From: Desulfamplus sp.
Lineage (GTDB): Bacteria; Desulfobacterota; Desulfobacteria; Desulfobacterales; Desulfobacteraceae
Direction: 5' to 3'
NCBI GenBank assembly: GCA_015232935.1
Contig: JADFYT010000187.1
Span: 1 to 5,017, forward strand
DNA length: 5,017 nt
Shown: in pieces, positions 1 through 5,017 of the stretch
Layout of the letters: every line of letters starts with the position of its first letter
How positions within the stretch are numbered: position 1 is the first letter of the stretch
Notes under the pieces: model-generated
Told to the model about the DNA's origin: nothing
What the model saw: the letters and a program-made list of their open reading frames with translations, nothing else
Database searches by the model: none
Position numbers and translations under genes: made by a program

Positions 1-749
1 TTCAGGAAGAGTGCGTAATCAAGGCTTCTCACCTGGATTTCACCTCCGATATTTTTGGCTCCCTGACCCCATTTAAGCTCGATAATGCACTTGTCGCCAT
101 ACTTGTCAACCACATACTCGGCAACGCCATTTCGCGTATCTTCCACATTTAGCTGCACAATTATGGCACCATAACCATCATGGTATCTCAGATATGTCTC
201 GATTCTGCGGTCAAGTTCCGGTGCAGATTTGATTTTTCCCTTTCTCTCCAATCCCGGGGATATATCGGATTTGCGGTCAACACCCACAACATTTTCCCCG
301 ATTACAACAGGAATACCCACAAGAGCACCACCAATTGCAAAGGCGTCCCAGTATTTTTCCGCGATAAAGGTTGAACCCATCGCACCTGTCATAAGCGGCA
401 TACGAATTTTGGTCTTTACTTTCTTGCCAAAGGCTGTCTCAAGGCTGACGTTAGGGAAGATGCAGTCATCCTGGCTGCTTGTTAAACCTGGAGCCATCCC
501 CTGTGCACCGTATGCATAGCCCTGAATACGAAGGGAATTGTATGATACGCCCACATGGGTTGTATTGTTCGCACCCGCGGTTACAAGCCCGAAACTTCTT
601 GGATATAGAAGTTTTCGTCCTACCATGCTGGAGAGCCATGTTTCACATTTTCCCTTGCAATCTGCACGACAAAGGGTGCAAAGACTTGATTCAGCGGCGT
701 CACCGCGGTTTACGGTTCCAAGAACATCATTGCTTTTTGAAAATCTCAT
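1..749 (-). CDS. Glutamate synthase-like FMN-binding protein (3' end beyond left edge)
   Basis: This is the N-terminal 249 codons of a protein related to the FMN-binding (synthase) domain of glutamate synthase, read from my own translation of the minus strand; the frame stays open to the left edge. The start at 749 has a good Shine-Dalgarno site, AAGGATG, at 763-757. Residues 24-35 form a CxxCxxxCxxxC motif (C24, C27, C31, C35), which could bind an iron-sulfur cluster. Residues 117-156 (MPLMTGAMGS through GIPVVIGENVVG) resemble the entry into the FMN-binding TIM barrel, where family members carry a P..GAMS...GEG pattern. Residues 222-240 (IIELKWGQGAKNIGGEIQV) match the family's K..QGAK..GGE segment. 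Full-length members transfer ammonia nitrogen to 2-oxoglutarate, but stand-alone versions like this lack the N-terminal amidotransferase domain and may have other redox roles. The gene is separated from the motor-like operon by 366 nt and is probably transcribed on its own. The family call is fairly sure; the exact reaction is not. Confidence 0.85.
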   Translation of the reverse strand, partial: MRFSKSNDVLGTVNRGDAAESSLCTLCRADCKGKCETWLSSMVGRKLLYPRSFGLVTAGANNTTHVGVSYNSLRIQGYAYGAQGMAPGLTSSQDDCIFPNVSLETAFGKKVKTKIRMPLMTGAMGSTFIAEKYWDAFAIGGALVGIPVVIGENVVGVDRKSDISPGLERKGKIKSAPELDRRIETYLRYHDGYGAIIVQLNVEDTRNGVAEYVVDKYGDKCIIELKWGQGAKNIGGEIQVRSLDYALFL

Positions 750-756
750 GTTAATT

Positions 757-763
757 CATCCTT
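757..763 (-). promoter_or_regulatory. Ribosome binding site of the glutamate synthase-like gene
   Basis: AAGGATG on the minus strand, with 9 nt between AAGGA and the ATG at 749. It fixes the start of the glutamate synthase-like gene. Confidence 0.7.
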
Positions 764-775
764 ATGACAGAAAAG

Positions 776-788
776 TTAGTAGTACTAA
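776..788. promoter_or_regulatory. Perfect 6-1-6 dyad upstream of the glutamate synthase-like gene
   Basis: TTAGTA-G-TACTAA is an exact inverted repeat with a single central base, ending 27 nt upstream of the ATG at 749. Its size and place would suit an operator or the edge of a promoter. With only six bases per arm in AT-rich DNA it may be chance, and no regulator is suggested by the neighbours. Confidence 0.25.
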
Positions 789-1098
789 ACCGGTATGGCC
801 GTTTTTTGGTGGTGTTCCAAACTCGTTTTTTTGTGGCCACCCCGAATCATGAAAATCAAGATTCATTCTCATGGTAAAAAAATAAACAAACATTGGTACT
901 GAAAAATTGTGGTATAAAAACAACTCGTGATATTGAAAAATCACTTAGAACCTTTGAATTTTTAAACAGGCTCTTAACAGAACACATAAAGCGTGTCTGT
1001 ATTTTACAAAAAAAGCGAATATGTTTACTTACATTTTTTTGTTTTTGTCAAGAATTTTGATTCTGTCAAAAGAATTCCTGTTTTGGACAATAACTTGT

Positions 1099-1115
1099 GC
1101 CAAACTGGCTTTGGC
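1099..1115 (-). repeat. Short inverted repeat just after the operon's last stop codon
   Basis: GCCAAA-5 nt-TTTGGC forms a perfect 6-bp stem with a 5-nt loop, directly adjoining the TAA at 1118-1116 of the last operon gene. On the minus strand it would fold in the 3' end of the operon mRNA. No run of T follows it, so it is not a standard intrinsic terminator. It could protect the 3' end or act together with another factor. Confidence 0.35.
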
Positions 1116-1994
1116 TTACTGTGCTTGAAGTGCTCCCGATCCTTTTGCAAGGGATAATCTATCTTTAATAATGAACCAGTTGTAATCAAACCCTCTGTCA
1201 ATAAAAATATTCTTGACATAATTAAATTCAGAGAAAGAGTCCGGATATACGGCAAAGGTGACAAACTCCTTTTGCGGGTTGATATTCGAGATTGCCTGCA
1301 AGATTTTTCCCATGTTTTCAGAGCCTTTACGAATTGTTTGTCCCTTGCCGGCCAATGGCTCTATGTATATAACATTATTATATTCGCGTATGAAATTATC
1401 TGATGCGTCATATCCTCTCCCGCTGTTTCCCCATGAGCCGGACAAGAGATCCGCGATGCTATACGAGACATCGGTAATAGTGTAAAACCTGCCCTGACGA
1501 ATGGCTATAAAAACAGGCGATTTTTCAATTTTATGGAGTCTTGGAAGCCGAAGCTCCCGCTGTCGTGGTTTTTGAGACGATGCAATCTCCTGCTTGAGCC
1601 GCACAACCTCTTTTTCAAGGGATTTAATGGACTCTTGTGTGGATGCACTGCGTCGCTGATCTATTTTTATCTGGTTTTCAAGCTGATTTTTTCTCTCTTT
1701 GGCCGAGATGTCGCTCTTTACCTGTTCAACTTTTTTGAGCAACTCCTTTATGCTGCTGTCTGAATCTGTATTGTTATTTAAATCATCCTTCAGGGAAAGA
1801 TTTGACCCGGAATAATTTGTCCCTGAATGATCAGAAATGCTGGATAAATTATTGATTTCCGCGGATTGGGAGAGCAGGGAAAGAAGCAGAGCGATAAAGA
1901 CAATTCCTCCAAATGTATTGCACATTGTGTCAAGAAGCAGTTCAAAACTGCCTGAATCATCATCTTTTATGCTTCTGAACGAGTGTTTTCTCAT
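1116..1994 (-). CDS. Single-helix MotB/ExbD-like protein with coiled coil, second partner
   Basis: A 292-residue membrane protein, probably the second inner-shaft subunit of an ion-driven motor complex. A short N-terminus rich in charges (residues 1-18) precedes one hydrophobic helix at about 28-43. Asp22, in LLDTMCNTFGG at the mouth of the helix, sits where MotB and ExbD carry the essential proton-binding Asp. Residues about 82-140 are rich in K, E, Q and L with a heptad look, so a coiled coil is likely. Residues about 159-285 form a mixed alpha/beta-like domain that should lie in the periplasm if the N-terminus is inside. This domain aligns without a gap to that of the preceding gene. I see no OmpA-type peptidoglycan-binding motif. 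An in-frame TAG five codons upstream rules out an earlier start. The Shine-Dalgarno site is poorly placed: AAGGA at 2001-1997 leaves only 2 nt before the ATG. The gene is the last of the operon, 62 nt after its neighbour. The family is inferred from architecture and context. Confidence 0.75.
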   Translation of the reverse strand: MRKHSFRSIKDDDSGSFELLLDTMCNTFGGIVFIALLLSLLSQSAEINNLSSISDHSGTNYSGSNLSLKDDLNNNTDSDSSIKELLKKVEQVKSDISAKERKNQLENQIKIDQRRSASTQESIKSLEKEVVRLKQEIASSQKPRQRELRLPRLHKIEKSPVFIAIRQGRFYTITDVSYSIADLLSGSWGNSGRGYDASDNFIREYNNVIYIEPLAGKGQTIRKGSENMGKILQAISNINPQKEFVTFAVYPDSFSEFNYVKNIFIDRGFDYNWFIIKDRLSLAKGSGALQAQ

Positions 1995-2018
1995 TGTCCT
2001 TGATCTATTCTATGGTTC

Positions 2019-2035
2019 GCATGCTCGCTGCATGC
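2019..2035. repeat. GCATGC pair in the gap between the two single-helix genes
   Basis: Two copies of the self-complementary hexamer GCATGC are separated by 5 nt inside the 62-nt gap between the two MotB-like genes, so they can pair as a small hairpin in the operon mRNA. The stem is only 6 bp and no T-run follows. A role in spacing expression of the last gene is possible but unproven. Confidence 0.25.
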
Positions 2036-2056
2036 CCTAAACAAGGCAATCCGCAG

Positions 2057-2929
2057 CTATCGAGCGTATTGTCCGAAAGATACGCTCTCCTCTTCCACCA
2101 TGGCATCATATCCCGCATCAAATCCCATGGCCTGAACCTGCCTGACAAGCTGCATGGCATATTCCGAAGCAGATGGTTTTATCATGAACAGAGGATATGC
2201 GTCAGATTTACTGAGTGTTTCAAGTGATTGAAGAAATTTTTCAAGTCCTTCACTGTCTGTTAAAAAGGTGTCAGGATGCCCGTTTTTAGCCGCTCCTTCC
2301 AGATTGTTTGTTTTTTCATGATTTTTTGTTTTTTCAGAATTATCTATTGTTTGCATATCATGACTCACCATACCGGAGCGGATCAATTTTCCCGAGCATT
2401 CGATCAGCAATGCTCTTTGCTCATGCCCACCTTTTTTTGCCGGAATAAAAGCTATTTCGTTGTTATGCCTTACAAGATATCTCTTTTTTTCGTTGAGCTT
2501 TATTAACTCATCTTTGAGCTCATCATGCCTGACATCAAGATTCGAGAGCACTAACTCAGATCTCGATTTCTCTTGTTCAAGCTCTTCAATATCTTTTTCC
2601 AAGTTATTCTGATCAGCTACAGCAACCTGCTTGACTCCGGCAACCTTTTTTTCCTGCTTGGCTCCGGCAACCGTTTTTTTTATGTTGGCAGACTCTTGAT
2701 GGCCGCTTCTCAGGGGGTTATTCCCGGGAGAGCGGGCAGGATCAGATGTGCGGACATCATCAGGCGAGCGGACATCATCAGGAGATTCGGCAAGTTTTCC
2801 TGTCACGATTTCAACCGTAATAAGAAGTACCAGCAAAATCATTATGCCAGACAAACAGGTGATAATATCCTGAAATGAAAACAGAGAAATGGCGATACTG
2901 CTGTTTTTTTTTCTTCTTTTGCCACTCAT
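2057..2929 (-). CDS. Single-helix MotB/ExbD-like protein with coiled coil, first partner
   Basis: A 290-residue membrane protein and likely stator or shaft partner of the upstream channel subunit. The N-terminus (MSGKRRKKNSS) is strongly basic, which puts it in the cytoplasm. One membrane helix spans about residues 20-41 and is entered by FQDIIT: Asp21 followed by Thr24 matches the D-x-x-T of MotB, whose Asp carries protons. Residues 47-105 are a low-complexity linker containing two sets of short tandem repeats. Residues about 106-156 look like a coiled coil, and about 170-290 form a C-terminal domain aligning with that of the next gene. No OmpA-type peptidoglycan-binding motif is visible. 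I chose the ATG at 2929 rather than the in-frame ATG at 2986: it lies 8 nt after the upstream stop, has GGAG at 2944-2941 with 11 nt spacing, and removes a 49-nt overlap. GGAG overlaps the upstream stop region, which suggests coupled translation. The product may be annotated elsewhere as hypothetical. Confidence 0.78.
   Translation of the reverse strand: MSGKRRKKNSSIAISLFSFQDIITCLSGIMILLVLLITVEIVTGKLAESPDDVRSPDDVRTSDPARSPGNNPLRSGHQESANIKKTVAGAKQEKKVAGVKQVAVADQNNLEKDIEELEQEKSRSELVLSNLDVRHDELKDELIKLNEKKRYLVRHNNEIAFIPAKKGGHEQRALLIECSGKLIRSGMVSHDMQTIDNSEKTKNHEKTNNLEGAAKNGHPDTFLTDSEGLEKFLQSLETLSKSDAYPLFMIKPSASEYAMQLVRQVQAMGFDAGYDAMVEEESVSFGQYAR
2626..2679 (-). repeat. 27-bp tandem repeat, two imperfect copies, inside the linker
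   Basis: Copies at 2626-2652 and 2653-2679 differ at only a few bases and encode two 9-residue units of the type KTVAGAKQE and KKVAGVKQV. They lie in the linker between the membrane helix and the coiled coil of the first MotB-like protein. The period is a multiple of three, so copy changes would alter linker length without breaking the frame. Confidence 0.7.
2750..2785 (-). repeat. 18-bp tandem repeat, two near-identical copies, inside the linker
   Basis: Copies at 2750-2767 and 2768-2785 differ at one base and encode SPDDVR twice, just after the membrane helix of the first MotB-like protein. A third, decayed unit (TSDPAR) follows in the protein. The unit is in frame, which is consistent with recent slippage expansion of a flexible linker. 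Confidence 0.75.
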
Positions 2930-2937
2930 GGAAAAAG

Positions 2938-3789
2938 TTACTCCGCGGATGAAAGACGCAGCTTGCTGATGATATTTGCGTGGCAATAATCATTGCAGTC
3001 ATCCAGAAAACTCTCCTCTTTTTTCTTGAGACCAATCATAAGCAGCTGAATACAAAGAGCTGCAACCAGAGCAATCAAAGTGGTGTCAAATGCCACTGAA
3101 AGGCCTGATGTTATCTCCTGCAAAGATGTTTTAAGGTACTCAAGCCCCTCACTTTTGACAATAACCGCTCCAAAACTTCCGATAGCCTGTGACAGACCCA
3201 GAACCGTCCCGATAAATCCCAGCACCGGAATAGCCCAGACAAAGCCTCTGACCAGAGCGTAGCTTGATTCCATCTGGTCTTCATCATTTTGGGCCTGTGC
3301 ACGGAGCACTTCTGACACATCCGCGATCATTCCTATATTCCTCAAGTTTGCAAGGGCACGCTCTATCCGGTTTAAAAGAACAAAGTGCTTCGGGTCATCT
3401 ACGAGACCATACATACGGGAGAGGATATTTTTTGCGGTATCCTTTGTCAGCTCAAAATCGGCAGTCTGAGGGACAACCATCAATGCCAGAGCCTTTTGCT
3501 GGAAAATGACTTTACGCCATTTGACAAAAAGAATGGAGAGAGACCAGCATGAAAAAAATACAATAAAATAAGGGGTGAGACCCCTGTCAAGGAATATTGC
3601 AGTTATTGGAAAATCTTTATAGTTAAACTGCGGGGCATAAAAAAGAAGAGAGATGAGAATCGCAAGGAAAAGAGAGAGCATAAGATTGACATCTGTATAT
3701 TTGCCGCCTGTCACTCCTATCCTCTCCTCAATATCCATCTTTTCCCATTGAAGAATTTTCACAAGGCCGTTATTTTGTAATGCTTTCAT
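2938..3789 (-). CDS. MotA/TolQ/ExbB-type proton channel subunit
   Basis: A 283-residue inner-membrane protein, the probable ion-channel subunit of a 5:2-type motor. Hydrophobic helices lie at about residues 36-54, 71-90, 183-206 and 231-254. A cytoplasmic loop of roughly 90 residues separates helices 2 and 3, the usual layout of MotA, TolQ and ExbB. Helix 3 contains AIPVLGFIGTVLGLSQAIG, whose A-x-P-x-L-G start resembles the proline-bearing third helix of MotA. Helix 4 contains SGLSVAFDTTLIALVAAL, with polar Asp235, Thr236 and Thr237 in the place where the family lines its proton path with Thr. It lacks the very long cytoplasmic tail of ZorA. The ATG at 3789 is the first possible start, since an in-frame TAA lies three codons upstream; Met18 (ATG at 3738) is an alternative. 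It sits 31 nt after the upstream gene and 8 nt before the first MotB-like gene. The family call is firm; what the motor drives is unknown. Confidence 0.88.
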   Translation of the reverse strand: MKALQNNGLVKILQWEKMDIEERIGVTGGKYTDVNLMLSLFLAILISLLFYAPQFNYKDFPITAIFLDRGLTPYFIVFFSCWSLSILFVKWRKVIFQQKALALMVVPQTADFELTKDTAKNILSRMYGLVDDPKHFVLLNRIERALANLRNIGMIADVSEVLRAQAQNDEDQMESSYALVRGFVWAIPVLGFIGTVLGLSQAIGSFGAVIVKSEGLEYLKTSLQEITSGLSVAFDTTLIALVAALCIQLLMIGLKKKEESFLDDCNDYCHANIISKLRLSSAE

Positions 3790-3820
3790 GTTTTTTTAAA
3801 GCCTTTGAGTTTAATCGTGT

Positions 3821-5017
3821 TTATGGCTGCCTGATATTAACAGGCCAGCCTGGGGGCCATTCAATGTTTAATGGCCTGTCTGAATTGATATCTTCCTGGA
3901 CAGATCTTAGCAGTTCTCTGGTAGTACTGTTATTGTCAGGGGCAAACAGAGGCTCTCCAGGCAGATAGCCCTTGTGGTCAAGATGCTTTAATGTCTCTTG
4001 CGAGATCTGCTCCCGGGTCACGAAAATCATTGGCCTGCCTGCGGTTTCACTATTGTCGGTATCTTCACTCTTTTCGTTCTGTCCACTCGCCTGATCTGTC
4101 CTGGCTGTGCTGTTCAGGCCATTTTTAGTTGTGCTGTTCATGGTATTGTCAATATTGCTGTTTCTGACAACCCATATCTCGTTTGGCATTTTTCCTGTTT
4201 TAAAATGCAGTTGCTCAGGATTTTTAAGATCAGCAAAGCCAACCCATCTCGGGATACGCTTCATGGCACTTTTCTGGATTTTCAACTGGGCAATATATCC
4301 ATTCATTCCATCGGGTCTTTGCAGGTGGTGGTTCAAAATTGCCTCTGCCTGTCTGTTTTCTGCCGTGTATCTGCTGTTAGCAGTGCAAAGCCAGTTGACC
4401 TGATTGTTGAACCGCTTGAAATCCTTTGCCATCTCGATAAATGGCAAAGCATTGTCCTTGCCTACCAGAACAAAGAGCTGATCCGTAAGAAAACTTGCAA
4501 GATGGAGTTTGAGTATGGCAGAGAAGTTCTGGTTATAGATGTTCTTTATCTCTTTCATGATACTCTCCGGCCCGATATCATAGAAGATATTGCTGATCAT
4601 CCTTTCAACCACATCACAATGGTCCATCTTTTTTAGATCCTGCACCTGAATAGTAATCGCGTTATTGGCCTTGAATTCCGGCTGGATGTCGTCAGGAGAG
4701 AGGATATAGGCTATTCCGGCGTAGCTTTTGACCCCTTTTATAAACTCCTGGGTTGGCTTTCCATTGAAATACCACTTTTCAGGCTCAAAATTTGGTCGAT
4801 TGACTGTGCACTCCCATAAATCAACAAACCTTGCTGTACGCCCCATCCTGTTCAACTCTTCTTTTACCTCGTCCTCGTGCGTCCTGATGTTGTTGCTGAA
4901 TGCCTTGATGATCTCATATGTAGATGACCAGAAGGGATTTTCAGGATCATTTGTCCTCTGTACGTTTTTCAGGTCAGGCTTTTGATTATCTGTGCCCTTG
5001 CCTGATTTTTGACTATC
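3821..5017 (-). CDS. Protein of unknown function, first visible gene of the operon (5' end beyond right edge)
   Basis: I do not recognise this protein. The frame stays open from the TAA at 3823-3821 to the right edge, giving 398 visible residues; a TTG at 4855 and an ATG at 4846 lie inside it. The 54 codons upstream of the TTG have no stop, and they read as an ordinary hydrophilic segment followed by NPFWSSTYEIIKAF and a charged helix, so the true start is probably outside the window. No membrane helix or signal peptide is visible, so it is likely cytoplasmic. Residues about 80-285 look globular and mostly helical. A linker rich in N, T, S, D and E covers about 298-330, with an imperfect 8-residue repeat (MNSTTKNG, LNSTARTD). 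A short C-terminal domain follows, ending in a Trp/Pro-rich tail (IEWPPGWPVNIRQP). It lies 31 nt before the proton channel gene on the same strand, so it may be the motor's cytoplasmic partner or effector. I see no nuclease, helicase or P-loop motif in the visible part. Confidence 0.7.
   Translation of the reverse strand, partial: DSQKSGKGTDNQKPDLKNVQRTNDPENPFWSSTYEIIKAFSNNIRTHEDEVKEELNRMGRTARFVDLWECTVNRPNFEPEKWYFNGKPTQEFIKGVKSYAGIAYILSPDDIQPEFKANNAITIQVQDLKKMDHCDVVERMISNIFYDIGPESIMKEIKNIYNQNFSAILKLHLASFLTDQLFVLVGKDNALPFIEMAKDFKRFNNQVNWLCTANSRYTAENRQAEAILNHHLQRPDGMNGYIAQLKIQKSAMKRIPRWVGFADLKNPEQLHFKTGKMPNEIWVVRNSNIDNTMNSTTKNGLNSTARTDQASGQNEKSEDTDNSETAGRPMIFVTREQISQETLKHLDHKGYLPGEPLFAPDNNSTTRELLRSVQEDINSDRPLNIEWPPGWPVNIRQP
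4107..4140 (-). repeat. 24-bp period imperfect repeat in the Asn/Thr-rich linker
   Basis: The 10-mer GTGCTGTTCA (plus strand) occurs at 4107-4116 and again at 4131-4140, 24 nt apart. It encodes the start of two 8-residue units (MNSTTKNG and LNSTARTD) in the linker of the unknown protein. This makes it an in-frame low-complexity expansion. Confidence 0.5.

Larger units (their letters stand above)
750..1115. other. AT-rich intergenic region between the operon and the glutamate synthase-like gene
   Basis: No convincing gene lies in these 366 nt. The stretch must hold the 3' end of the motor-like operon transcript and the leader and promoter of the glutamate synthase-like gene, both on the minus strand. 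A short inverted repeat abuts the operon stop codon, and an exact 6-1-6 dyad lies close to the downstream gene. Two TTGACA hexamers on the minus strand (1069-1064 and 1051-1046) look like -35 boxes. The best -10 hexamer after the second one, TAAACA at 1027-1022, matches the consensus at only three of six positions, so I do not call a promoter. No hairpin followed directly by a T-run was seen for the operon. Confidence 0.6.

Noticed and set aside
762..944. Minus-strand 60-codon open frame upstream of the glutamate synthase-like gene
   Set aside because: It begins with GTG, has no clear Shine-Dalgarno site, and its composition (F, Y, H-rich) looks like translated AT-rich intergenic DNA.
1022..1069. 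Possible sigma-70 promoter with TTGACA boxes on the minus strand
   Set aside because: The -35 hexamers are good but the best -10 matches only three of six positions, and the site is almost 300 nt from the next start codon.
1085..1115. Intrinsic terminator for the operon
   Set aside because: Short stems exist (GCCAAA/TTTGGC and a bulged neighbour), but no T-run follows either of them.
2057..2986. Longer version of the first MotB-like gene starting at ATG 2986
   Set aside because: It would overlap the channel gene by 49 nt, and the added 19 residues put a non-family extension before the basic N-terminus. The ATG at 2929 has a GGAG site and follows the upstream stop by 8 nt.
2057..3789. Zorya (ZorAB) defence system
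   Set aside because: The channel is too short for ZorA with its long tail, there are two MotB-like genes in place of one, no OmpA motif is seen, and no ZorC, ZorD or ZorE-like gene is visible. A distant relation stays possible.
3998..4636. Plus-strand open frame of 212 codons
   Set aside because: It lies wholly opposite the unknown minus-strand gene, its product is a Cys/Phe/Leu-rich string with no family look, and it has no supporting context.
3821..4855. Start of the unknown gene at TTG 4855 (or ATG 4846)
   Set aside because: The frame is open for 54 more codons to the window edge with coding-like content, so a start beyond the edge is more likely.

Overview
The window carries two unrelated minus-strand blocks from a bacterium. 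It is probably Gram-negative: the GC content is moderate by eye, Shine-Dalgarno sites are visible, and the membrane proteins are of the MotA/TolQ/ExbB and MotB/ExbD type. The partial glutamate synthase-like protein at the left edge, a stand-alone FMN-type protein with an N-terminal four-cysteine motif, would fit an anaerobic lineage such as the Desulfobacterota. That placement is a guess from protein style and was not tested.

Block 1 (positions 5017 down to 1116, minus strand) looks like one operon of four genes. In transcription order they are: a large protein of unknown function whose 5' end lies beyond the right edge (5017-3821); a four-helix MotA/TolQ/ExbB-type proton channel subunit (3789-2938); and two different single-helix proteins (2929-2057 and 1994-1116). 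Each single-helix protein has a short N-terminus, an Asp next to its only membrane helix, a coiled coil and a C-terminal globular domain. Gaps are 31, 8 and 62 nt, all on one strand. The layout matches an ion-driven 5:2 motor (MotAB, ExbBD, TolQR, ZorAB). It differs in having two non-identical MotB-like partners that align with each other over their C-terminal domains without a gap. Neither partner shows the OmpA-type peptidoglycan-binding motif. My reading is an uncharacterised ion-driven membrane complex with a heteromeric inner shaft and a dedicated soluble partner. What it works on is unknown.

Block 2 is a 366-nt AT-rich intergenic stretch (750-1115) followed by the start of the glutamate synthase-like gene (749-1, minus strand, cut by the left edge). 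The intergenic region holds a short inverted repeat just after the operon and an exact 6-1-6 dyad just upstream of the glutamate synthase-like start. I saw no tRNA, rRNA, CRISPR array, insertion sequence or convincing plus-strand gene; the plus-strand open frames lie opposite the minus-strand genes.
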